Source: Clostridiales bacterium (lineage in GTDB: Bacteria > Bacillota > Clostridia > Oscillospirales > Ruminococcaceae). From it: a stretch of DNA of 11,615 nt. The stretch lies in contig JAQXIB010000258.1 of assembly GCA_029007575.1 (NCBI GenBank), positions 1 to 11,615 of the forward strand, given 5' to 3'. Below, one piece after another: positions 5,364-11,615 of this stretch. Below the pieces are notes generated by a model, which was not told the origin of the DNA, ran no database searches, and worked only from the letters and a program-made list of their open reading frames with translations. Both the position numbers and the translations under genes were made by a program. Each line of letters begins with the position of its first letter. Positions within the stretch are counted from its first letter, which is position 1.

Positions 5364-7037
5364 TTAATTCGACCAATATTTACGGTCGAGACTGCGGTAC
5401 TGGATGGCTTCCGCAATATGGGAGGAATCAATATTCGTACTGCCGTCCAGATCCGCAATGGTACGGGATACTTTCAAAATTCGATCATAAGCGCGAGCGG
5501 AAAGCCCCAGCTTCTCAAATGCCGTTTTCAACATTTTCATTCCCGATTCGGTCACCCGACAGCTTTCCTGCAGCATGGACGGTGTCAGCCGCGCATTACA
5601 GGTGATCCCCGTTCCGGCAAAGCGGCGGTTTTGAATTTCCCGCGCCGCATTGACCCGCAGTTTGATCGCCGCGGAGGATTCGGATTTTTCCTCCGAAGAA
5701 ATGTGTTCAAATTCGACCGGCATGGCGTCGATATGTAAATCCAGCCGATCCAGCAAAGGTCCGCTCACTCTAGACAAATACTGATGTACCTTTGTCTTGG
5801 AACAACTGCATTCCCGATTCGGACTGCCGAAATAACCGCACGGACAAGGATTCATCGCCGCTATCAGCATAATTTCACAGGGATAGGTCAAGCTGCCGCT
5901 GACTCTGGAAATCGTTACGGTACCGTCCTCTAACGGCTGACGCAGAATTTCCATTGCCGTTTTGCTAAACTCCGGCAGCTCGTCCAAAAACAACACGCCG
6001 TTATGCGCCAACGAAATTTCTCCCGGACGCGGAATGGCTCCGCCGCCGGACAAACCCGCCGCCGACACCGTATGATGCGGTGAGCGAAAGGGTCTTTGCG
6101 TAATCAGCGGCACATCATGCGGCAGCATACCGGCAATGGAATAAATTTTTGTGGTTTCCATTGATTCTTCAAAGGTCATATCGGGCAAAATGGAGGGGAG
6201 CCGTTTTGCCAGCATACTTTTTCCGGAGCCCGGCGGTCCGATCAGCAAAGCATTATGTCCCCCTGCCGCCGCGATCTCCAAGGCTCGTCTTGCTCCGAGC
6301 TGTCCCTTTACTTCAGAAAAATCGGGAGCCAAAACATCGCTTTTATGAAAACTACGAACCGGTACCGTAGCTTCCAACTGACGTGCGCCGACCAAAAAGT
6401 CAATCAAGTCGTGAATATGCTCGATCCCGAATACCCGTATCCCGCTGACCACCGCACCCTCCAAGGCATTCTGCTTTGGTACAAAAACATTTTGATATCC
6501 GTTTTCCTTCGCCTGAAGCACCATCGGCAACACTCCGTTTACCGGCCGTACTTCCCCGTTGAGCGAAAGCTCACCGATAAAAGCCGACTGCTCCAGATTG
6601 CAGCTTAACTGCTCCGTCGCAGTTAAAATCGCCACTAAAATCGGCAAATCATATAACGGGCCGGCTTTTTTGATATCTGCCGGCGCCAGGTTTACGGTAA
6701 TCTTATTGACCGGAAACTGATAACCGCAATTTTTGATCGCGGAACGCACGCGGTCACGGCTTTCTTTCACCGCAGCATCCGGTAATCCGACAATGTCAAA
6801 AGCCGGCATACCATTGGCAATGTCAACCTCTGTTTTAACCGAAAAAGCGGTCATCCCCAACAAACCCAAACTGTTCACTTTTGCATACAATTCTGTCATC
6901 CCCGCTTTCTGTCTCAGAAAAGCTATCGCTGAAATCGGCTGACGGTCGCTGTAGCAAAATGGCAGAGAAAGCCGGTCATTTTGCCTGCGCAAAGAGCCGG
7001 ATGCTTCAGCGGATACGCTTTCTGACGATGATTTCAT
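5364..7037 (-). CDS. comM: ComM/YifB family AAA+ ATPase (Mg-chelatase-like)
   Basis: This protein belongs to the YifB/ComM family; in naturally competent bacteria ComM is a hexameric helicase that aids branch migration of incoming DNA. From the chosen start the product is 557 residues. The N-terminal S5-like domain begins near residue 50 (SLGLLGMTAF, then GMPAFDIVGLPDAAVKESR at about 76-94). The AAA+ core has Walker A GPPGSGKS (267-274), RPFRSPHH (315-322) and Walker B VLFLDE (348-353). A cysteine cluster NPCPCGYFG with CSC follows (about 396-412), then the C-terminal domain with LGLSARAYDRILKVSRTIADL-like text near 510-530. The family is usually about 510 residues, beginning where Met47 (ATG at 6899) stands here. 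I chose 7037 because GGGAG sits 6 nt before it and a promoter lies directly upstream, while 6899 has no good binding site. The extra 46 residues look unlike a known domain. Confidence 0.9.
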   Translation of the reverse strand: MKSSSESVSAEASGSLRRQNDRLSLPFCYSDRQPISAIAFLRQKAGMTELYAKVNSLGLLGMTAFSVKTEVDIANGMPAFDIVGLPDAAVKESRDRVRSAIKNCGYQFPVNKITVNLAPADIKKAGPLYDLPILVAILTATEQLSCNLEQSAFIGELSLNGEVRPVNGVLPMVLQAKENGYQNVFVPKQNALEGAVVSGIRVFGIEHIHDLIDFLVGARQLEATVPVRSFHKSDVLAPDFSEVKGQLGARRALEIAAAGGHNALLIGPPGSGKSMLAKRLPSILPDMTFEESMETTKIYSIAGMLPHDVPLITQRPFRSPHHTVSAAGLSGGGAIPRPGEISLAHNGVLFLDELPEFSKTAMEILRQPLEDGTVTISRVSGSLTYPCEIMLIAAMNPCPCGYFGSPNRECSCSKTKVHQYLSRVSGPLLDRLDLHIDAMPVEFEHISSEEKSESSAAIKLRVNAAREIQNRRFAGTGITCNARLTPSMLQESCRVTESGMKMLKTAFEKLGLSARAYDRILKVSRTIADLDGSTNIDSSHIAEAIQYRSLDRKYWSN

Positions 7038-7043
7038 CGGCAT

Positions 7044-7048
7044 CTCCC
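7044..7048 (-). promoter_or_regulatory. Ribosome binding site supporting an early comM start
   Basis: GGGAG on the minus strand is 6 nt from the ATG at 7037-7035 and directly abuts the ATG at 7043-7041. The spacing favours 7037. The conserved-family start at 6899 has only a distant GAGA upstream. Confidence 0.5.
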
Positions 7049-7062
7049 GAATTTACAATTTT

Positions 7063-7091
7063 ATTTTACTATTAAAAAGGGCAAAAGTAAA
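7063..7091 (-). promoter_or_regulatory. Putative comM promoter
   Basis: On the minus strand TTTACT (7091-7086, 4 of 6) and TAAAAT (7068-7063, 5 of 6) are 17 nt apart. The start would fall near 7056, leaving a leader of less than 20 nt before the ATG at 7037. This placement fits the long form of the protein. Confidence 0.5.
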
Positions 7092-7216
7092 CTGTTATCT
7101 TAATACATTTTTCAAAAAAAATCAACCCCATTCGGAATAAAAAAAATTTTCGGCGTTCTTACCAATTGCTTACCAAAAATTCATTGATTTTTCGCCCATG
7201 AAATTTTCAAAAAAGG

Positions 7217-7245
7217 GTTTTCTTTTTTTTTTTATTCGCTATAAT
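7217..7245 (+). promoter_or_regulatory. Putative promoter of the ABC exporter operon
   Basis: A perfect -10, TATAAT (7240-7245), lies in the comM-ABC intergenic region with a poor -35 (GTTTTC at 7217-7222) and a run of T residues between them. The start would be near 7252, giving a leader of about 105 nt. The poor -35 suggests a weak or activator-dependent promoter. Confidence 0.5.
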
Positions 7246-7319
7246 AGTGTTACAGACTGAAATGCAACCATAAGCAATTGATTCATCTCAGCAAAAACAA
7301 ATTATGTTTGCAGAAAGGG

Positions 7320-7345
7320 TATCGGTCGCTTGACTCTCGCCGATA
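7320..7345 (+). promoter_or_regulatory. Hairpin and mini-frames in the leader just before the ABC exporter start
   Basis: TATCGG (7320-7325) pairs with CCGATA (7340-7345), extended inwards by CG/CG past one bulged T. A TTG at 7330, with AGAAAGGG 10 nt upstream, opens a 13-codon frame that ends at 7369-7371, overlapping the ABC start at 7358. The true start at 7358 has only a weak binding site, so folding or translation of the mini-frame might influence initiation. This is a suggestion from geometry only. Confidence 0.25.
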
Positions 7346-7357
7346 ACGGTAACTGCT

Positions 7358-9148
7358 ATGTTTCAGCTTAAATGGATATGGAAAAATATGGAAGGAAAGC
7401 GATGGCAATATCTATTAGCCCAGCTTCTTTCCGCAATATGCGCAACCATGTTGCTGATCAATCCGATCATATCTCAGAATATTATTGACCAGGTTATCGT
7501 CGGACAAACCGACCCTGCTACCGGACAAACGGTTCATCATACCGAACTGCTGGTGCCGCTGGTGATCGGATTAGTGCTGTTCGCCTTATTGCGCAGCGCA
7601 CTCGGATACACGATGATCCTTTTCAGCGAATGGAGTTCTCAGCACGCCGTTTACAAAATCCGCAACAAGCTGTATACCAACATGCAACAGCAGGATATGC
7701 GGTTTTATGCCCACAACCGGACCGGCGATTTAATGACCCGCACCACCGGTGATTTGGACTTGGTGCGGCATGTTATTGCGTGGATCTCCCGTGTAGCCGT
7801 AGAAGCCATCGTCATGTTTGTCGCTACGACCATCTATCTGATGACAGTGGATATCATACTGACTTTGATTTTGCTTGCCATTACACCGCTGATCTACATT
7901 GTCAGCACCAAATATTCCAAAAAAGTCAAACCGCTCTATCAGGATCTACGGGAAAAATTATCTCAGCTAAACACCTCGGCACAGGAAAACATTGCCGGAA
8001 ATCGAGTGGTAAAAGCGTTTGCCAGAGAAGATTATGAAATCGAAAAGTTCGATGAAAAAAATGCAGACTATAAAAAAGCTAATCTGAAAGCGGCGCTGAC
8101 CTGGTTAAACTACTATCCTGCCATTGAAGGTTTGGCGCAATCCCTATCGGTTGTCACCTTGCTTATCGGCGGTTACTTTATCATGATCGGCAGACTGAGC
8201 ATGGGAGAACTGCTCGCTTTCTCTTCGCTGACCTGGACGCTCTCCAACCCCATGCGGATGCTCGGCACGATTTTGAACGATTTACAGCGTTTCTTTGTCA
8301 GCGCTGATAAAGTCATTGAGCTATATTATGCACAGCCGATTATCAAAAACCGGGACAATGCTCTGGTAACCGACGGCAGACTGAAAGGAAAAATTCGTTT
8401 TGACCACGTTGATCTGAACATCGGACAAACAAAGGTACTGTCCGATATCAATTTAGAAGTGAACCCCGGCGAAACGGTAGCAATCATGGGAAATACCGGT
8501 TCCGGAAAGACTTCGTTGCTGAATCTGATTCCGCGGTTGTGCGACGTCAGCAGCGGCATCGTCACCGTAGACGATGTCGATGTGCGAAATTGGGACTTAC
8601 ATAGCCTACGCAAGAATATCGGTATCGCAACCCAGGATGTTTTCCTGTTTTCCGATACCGTAGACGGCAATATTGCTTACGGCAACTCCTCCATGAGCAG
8701 CGAGGATGTGAAAAAATATGCGCATTTGGCCGCTGCCGACTTTGTATACAAAATGGAAAACGGATTTGATACCATCATCGGTGAAAGAGGCGTCGGCTTA
8801 TCCGGCGGACAGAAACAGCGCATCGCTTTAGCGCGTGCTTTGGCGATTGAGCCTTCAATCCTGATCTTGGATGACACAACTTCCGCAGTCGATATGGAAA
8901 CCGAACATTTTATTCAGCAAAGTCTGAATGAACTTTCTTTCAACTGTACGAAATTTATCATCGCACAACGCATCTCTTCCACCAAAAACGCGGACAAAAT
9001 CGTCATTCTGAATGACGGTCAGATCGTCGAATGCGGTACGCATGAAGAACTGCTCCGCAAAAAAGGTTACTATTATGAGATTTACGCGATTCAGCAGTCT
9101 TTACCGGAAGATGCTGACAAGGAGGTGACACCAGTTGGCCAGAAATAA
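7358..9148 (+). CDS. ABC exporter half-transporter, degenerate-ATPase subunit of a heterodimer
   Basis: The 596-residue product has the usual exporter half layout: a six-helix membrane domain (about 15-320) and a nucleotide-binding domain (about 345-580). Visible motifs are Walker A GNTGSGKT (378-385), Q-loop Gln426, signature LSGGQ (481-485) and Walker B ILILDD (501-506). Three residues depart from the active pattern: the catalytic glutamate after Walker B is Asp506, the switch histidine is Gln537 (in IIAQR), and the A-loop tyrosine position is Ile355. This is the signature of the non-catalytic partner in heterodimeric exporters such as TM287 and BmrC. Its LSGGQ is intact and would complete the active site of the partner encoded next. 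The ATG at 7358 gives a normal family N-terminus, although its binding site is weak. It overlaps the next gene by 14 nt. The substrate is unknown; relatives export drugs, lipids or peptides. Confidence 0.93.
   Translation: MFQLKWIWKNMEGKRWQYLLAQLLSAICATMLLINPIISQNIIDQVIVGQTDPATGQTVHHTELLVPLVIGLVLFALLRSALGYTMILFSEWSSQHAVYKIRNKLYTNMQQQDMRFYAHNRTGDLMTRTTGDLDLVRHVIAWISRVAVEAIVMFVATTIYLMTVDIILTLILLAITPLIYIVSTKYSKKVKPLYQDLREKLSQLNTSAQENIAGNRVVKAFAREDYEIEKFDEKNADYKKANLKAALTWLNYYPAIEGLAQSLSVVTLLIGGYFIMIGRLSMGELLAFSSLTWTLSNPMRMLGTILNDLQRFFVSADKVIELYYAQPIIKNRDNALVTDGRLKGKIRFDHVDLNIGQTKVLSDINLEVNPGETVAIMGNTGSGKTSLLNLIPRLCDVSSGIVTVDDVDVRNWDLHSLRKNIGIATQDVFLFSDTVDGNIAYGNSSMSSEDVKKYAHLAAADFVYKMENGFDTIIGERGVGLSGGQKQRIALARALAIEPSILILDDTTSAVDMETEHFIQQSLNELSFNCTKFIIAQRISSTKNADKIVILNDGQIVECGTHEELLRKKGYYYEIYAIQQSLPEDADKEVTPVGQK
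9119..9127 (+). promoter_or_regulatory. Near-perfect Shine-Dalgarno deciding the TTG start at 9135
   Basis: AAGGAGGTG is fully complementary to the 16S rRNA 3' end and lies about 9 nt (from GGAGG) before TTG 9135-9137, inside the end of the upstream gene. It strongly favours the TTG start. Confidence 0.85.
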
Positions 9149-10910
9149 ATTCGACGTGGATGAAACGCTGGAAACTCCTTTTAGTTTAGAGCATCTCAAG
9201 CGTGCCATGAAATATGTCAAAAAGCATGCGAAAAAAATGATCGCCGCTCTTTTATGCAGCGCGTTCGCCGTCATCGTCACGTTATTCGGACCGATTATCT
9301 TGCAGTACGCGGTAGACAAAACGATTCCGGGCGGAACCGAAAAATTACCGGAATTGTTCTTACTGACCGGACTGATGTTGCTGACGATCGTCATCAGCAT
9401 TTTGCTGACAACCATTCGGGCACGTATTATGACCAAGGTCGGACAAGAGATCGTTTACGACATCCGAAAGGATTTGTTCGATCATCTGCAAATGCTCCCG
9501 TTCCAATACTACGACGACCGTCCGCACGGGAAAATTCTGACCCGTGTCGTGCATTACGTCAACTCGGTGTCGGACACTCTTTCCAATGGTATCATCAACC
9601 TGGTGCTAGAGGTGTTCAACCTCATTTTCATCGGCATCTTCATGTTCATGGTCGATGTTCGTCTCTCTCTGATCGTCATTGCCGGATTGCCTCTCTTTGT
9701 GATCGTAGCTTTGATTTTGAAGCCGAAACAGCGCCGCGGATGGCAGCAGATTTCCAACAAAGGCTCTAACATGAACGCTTATTTTCAGGAGAGCATCGAC
9801 GGCGCAAAAATCACGCAGGTGTTTGCGCGGGAAGAAGAAAACAAAGATATTTATGAAAAACTCAACCGCAGCCACGTATCGGTTTGGCTGAAAACACAAT
9901 ATACCGCAAATCTCATCTGGGTATCGGTGGATATTCTGTCTGTGCTGGTGCTGGCGGCAATGTACTTAGCCGGTGTGCTTTGGTTCGTTCCCGCTATCTC
10001 ATTCGGCGTCATCCTCTCGATGAGCAACTATGCTTCCCGATTCTGGCAGCCGATTTTGAACATCTCCAACCTGTACAACAGTTTTATCAACACTATCGCC
10101 TACCTGGAACGCATCTTCGAAACCATGGATGAACCGGTGGTCGTCTGCGATGCGCCGGATGCCATTGAACTGCCGCGGATCTCTGGCAATTTGACGTTTG
10201 ATCATGTAACTTTTTCTTATGATTCCAGCAAGGTGATCCTGAAAGATCTCAGCTTTGATGTCAAAGCCGGAGAAAGTATTGCGCTGGTAGGGCCTACCGG
10301 TGCCGGAAAGAGTACAGTGGTCAACCTGATCTCCCGTTTTTATAACATCAATGACGGCAGAGTGCTGATTGACGGATATGATATTTCCAAAGTTACACTG
10401 CACTCCCTGCGCTCTCAGATGGGGATCATGTTGCAGGACAGCTTTATCTTCAGCGGAACTATCAAGGACAATGTCCGGTATGGCCGGCTGGATGCTACTG
10501 ATGAGGAAATTATCAAAGCTTGCGAAACCGTTTGCGCCAATGAGTTTATTGAAGAGATGCCGAACGGATATGATACCGTTGTAACAGAACGGGGCGGAGG
10601 CTTGTCCCAAGGGCAAAAACAGTTGATTGCGTTTGCTCGAACGCTGCTGTCCGATCCGAAAATATTGATCCTTGATGAAGCCACTTCGTCCATTGATACC
10701 AAAACAGAACGTCAGCTCCAGATCGGTCTGAACAAGCTGTTGGAAGGCAGAACTTCCTTTATTATCGCGCACAGATTATCTACCATCCGAAACTGTGACC
10801 GCATCATGTATGTTTCTAATCAGGGCATTTCGGAATGCGGCAGCCACGATGAATTAATGGCTGTAAAAGGAGACTATTATAAACTCTATACCTCTCAGAT
10901 CGCCGGATAA
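9135..10910 (+). CDS. ABC exporter half-transporter, catalytic subunit of a heterodimer
   Basis: The 591-residue product pairs with the preceding half-transporter. The membrane domain spans about 32-325 and the nucleotide-binding domain about 350-585. Motifs are A-loop Tyr362, Walker A GPTGAGKS (386-393), Q-loop Gln434, Walker B ILILDE with catalytic Glu515, and switch His546 (in IIAHRLST), so its own ATP-binding half-site is intact. Its signature is LSQGQ (490-494) rather than LSGGQ; this motif faces the partner's altered Walker site, so both halves of that second site are abnormal. The arrangement matches the asymmetric BmrD/TM288 subunit. Translation starts at TTG behind AAGGAGGTG and overlaps the upstream stop by 14 nt, pointing to coupled, matched synthesis of the two subunits. 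A terminator follows at 10969. Confidence 0.94.
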   Translation: MARNKFDVDETLETPFSLEHLKRAMKYVKKHAKKMIAALLCSAFAVIVTLFGPIILQYAVDKTIPGGTEKLPELFLLTGLMLLTIVISILLTTIRARIMTKVGQEIVYDIRKDLFDHLQMLPFQYYDDRPHGKILTRVVHYVNSVSDTLSNGIINLVLEVFNLIFIGIFMFMVDVRLSLIVIAGLPLFVIVALILKPKQRRGWQQISNKGSNMNAYFQESIDGAKITQVFAREEENKDIYEKLNRSHVSVWLKTQYTANLIWVSVDILSVLVLAAMYLAGVLWFVPAISFGVILSMSNYASRFWQPILNISNLYNSFINTIAYLERIFETMDEPVVVCDAPDAIELPRISGNLTFDHVTFSYDSSKVILKDLSFDVKAGESIALVGPTGAGKSTVVNLISRFYNINDGRVLIDGYDISKVTLHSLRSQMGIMLQDSFIFSGTIKDNVRYGRLDATDEEIIKACETVCANEFIEEMPNGYDTVVTERGGGLSQGQKQLIAFARTLLSDPKILILDEATSSIDTKTERQLQIGLNKLLEGRTSFIIAHRLSTIRNCDRIMYVSNQGISECGSHDELMAVKGDYYKLYTSQIAG

Positions 10911-10968
10911 CGACGGTACGGCTCTATGCCCTGGGATATCAAAATACAGCCTAATTTTACTACAAAAT

Positions 10969-11017
10969 AGGAGCCCGGCCGACTGTGTTTTCAGTCTTCC
11001 GGACTCCTTCTTTATTT
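10969..11017. terminator. Terminator between convergent ABC operon and DMT permease gene, probably bidirectional
   Basis: A bulged stem (GGAG/CTCC, CCGG/CCGG, GACTG/CAGTC) closes a T-rich loop. Rightwards it is followed by TTCTTTATTT; leftwards (minus strand) by TATTTTGTAG. It can therefore serve both the ABC operon and the minus-strand gene ending at 11040. Confidence 0.75.
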
Positions 11018-11039
11018 GCGTCAGTTCCTGTTTAGGTTC

Positions 11040-11615
11040 CTATTTTTCTTTTGCAAACAGATCTTTAAAATCTGCTGCGGCAAAAATACCGCACACAATT
11101 ACAATGAGCGCGCAAATAATCGTTACCGGCGTCAAAACGCTGGTGTCACGCAGGATCAACACGGTAAACACAATCGCCCAAGCAGCGTATGTAACATTTA
11201 ATGCCATCGACTTCGACGCACCGATCATAGCAATTGCTTTATAATAACAAAGATAGGATACGGTTGCAAAGAATGCCGCAACCACAATAATAGGGATCAG
11301 CCAGCCTGTATTGCTTGTAAAGAGATCAACGGTAAAGCCCCAGCCCTTTAATACAGGAAGAATAATAACACCATATACCAAAGCAGATGTGGTCTGACGG
11401 ATCTGAAGCGCATATTCATCTTTTACTTCCGGATCCTGCATGCATTTTGCCAAAATAACCGCCTCAATGCCCCAACCGAAGGCGCACATTAAAGCGCCGC
11501 ATATTCCAAGCCAGAAATTCGTAATATTCAGTTCCGGCGAATAACTCAAGCCGTAAACCCCGAGCAAGGTAACAACCAGCAAAACCCAACGATACCACTG
11601 CATTTTCTCTTTCAA
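11040..11615 (-). CDS. DMT/EamA-family permease, C-terminal part, LicB-like (gene runs off right edge)
   Basis: The frame is open to the window edge, and its first codon there (TTG) is probably an internal leucine, because the visible text begins in the middle of an EamA-type transporter. The 191 residues hold about six hydrophobic segments: one in the linking half (about 8-24) and the complete second EamA repeat (about 38-181). Such proteins are inner-membrane carriers with ten helices in two repeats. GWGIE (47-51), IRQ (72-74), YYKAI (124-128) and ALNVTYAAW (138-146) resemble what I recall of the choline permease LicB, rather than generic EamA drug or amino-acid exporters. That is memory-based and should be treated as a subfamily suggestion. 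If right, the cell may take up choline for surface decoration or osmoprotection. No lic genes are visible, but the 5' side of this gene lies outside the window. Confidence 0.8.
   Translation of the reverse strand: MKEKMQWYRWVLLVVTLLGVYGLSYSPELNITNFWLGICGALMCAFGWGIEAVILAKCMQDPEVKDEYALQIRQTTSALVYGVIILPVLKGWGFTVDLFTSNTGWLIPIIVVAAFFATVSYLCYYKAIAMIGASKSMALNVTYAAWAIVFTVLILRDTSVLTPVTIICALIVIVCGIFAAADFKDLFAKEK

Noticed and set aside
9999..10772. 257-codon minus-strand frame opposite the second ABC gene
   Set aside because: It is an antisense shadow of a strongly conserved ABC coding region and resembles no protein.

Overview
The window looks like a chromosomal segment of a moderate-GC, low-complexity-promoter Firmicute, most likely a gut-type Clostridia (Oscillospiraceae/Ruminococcaceae-like). 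The reasons are the rpoB N-terminus, strong AAGGAGG-type ribosome binding sites, consensus sigma-A promoters, frequent TTG starts, and the presence of YfhO, YifB/ComM and a BmrCD/TM287-288-type ABC pair. The species cannot be fixed from the sequence alone.

Layout. Bases 1-245 (minus) are the first 81 codons of rpoB, read leftwards from a perfect-consensus promoter at 449-477. Bases 246-1034 hold no convincing protein gene but are rich in signals: a rightward promoter (376-404) that faces the rpoB promoter, a clean terminator (545-579), a second rightward promoter (623-651) overlapped by a 13-bp palindrome, and a long imperfect inverted repeat (661-834) that would fold into a rod-shaped RNA ahead of the next operon. 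Bases 1035-5097 (plus) are two overlapping membrane glycosyltransferase genes of the GT-C type (a Gpi18-like enzyme and a YfhO protein), closed by a strong terminator at 5122-5171. Between 5178 and 5285 (minus) lies what seems to be the frameshifted tail of an AraC-family regulator. Bases 5364-7037 (minus) are comM/yifB, an AAA+ Mg-chelatase-like protein with an apparent N-terminal extension. Bases 7358-10910 (plus) are two overlapping half-transporters of an asymmetric heterodimeric ABC exporter, closed by a probably bidirectional terminator at 10969-11017. Bases 11040-11615 (minus) are the C-terminal two thirds of a DMT-family permease that resembles the choline permease LicB.

How the genes fit together. 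The GT-C pair probably transfers sugars from lipid-linked donors to a cell-surface polymer outside the membrane. The ABC pair forms one exporter with one catalytic and one degenerate ATP site. In both two-gene operons the downstream gene begins with TTG inside the end of the upstream gene, behind a near-perfect Shine-Dalgarno, which suggests translational coupling. I see no mobile element, CRISPR array, tRNA or rRNA. The most unexplained element is the rod-like inverted repeat at 661-834 with its own putative promoter; I could not assign it to a known RNA class.
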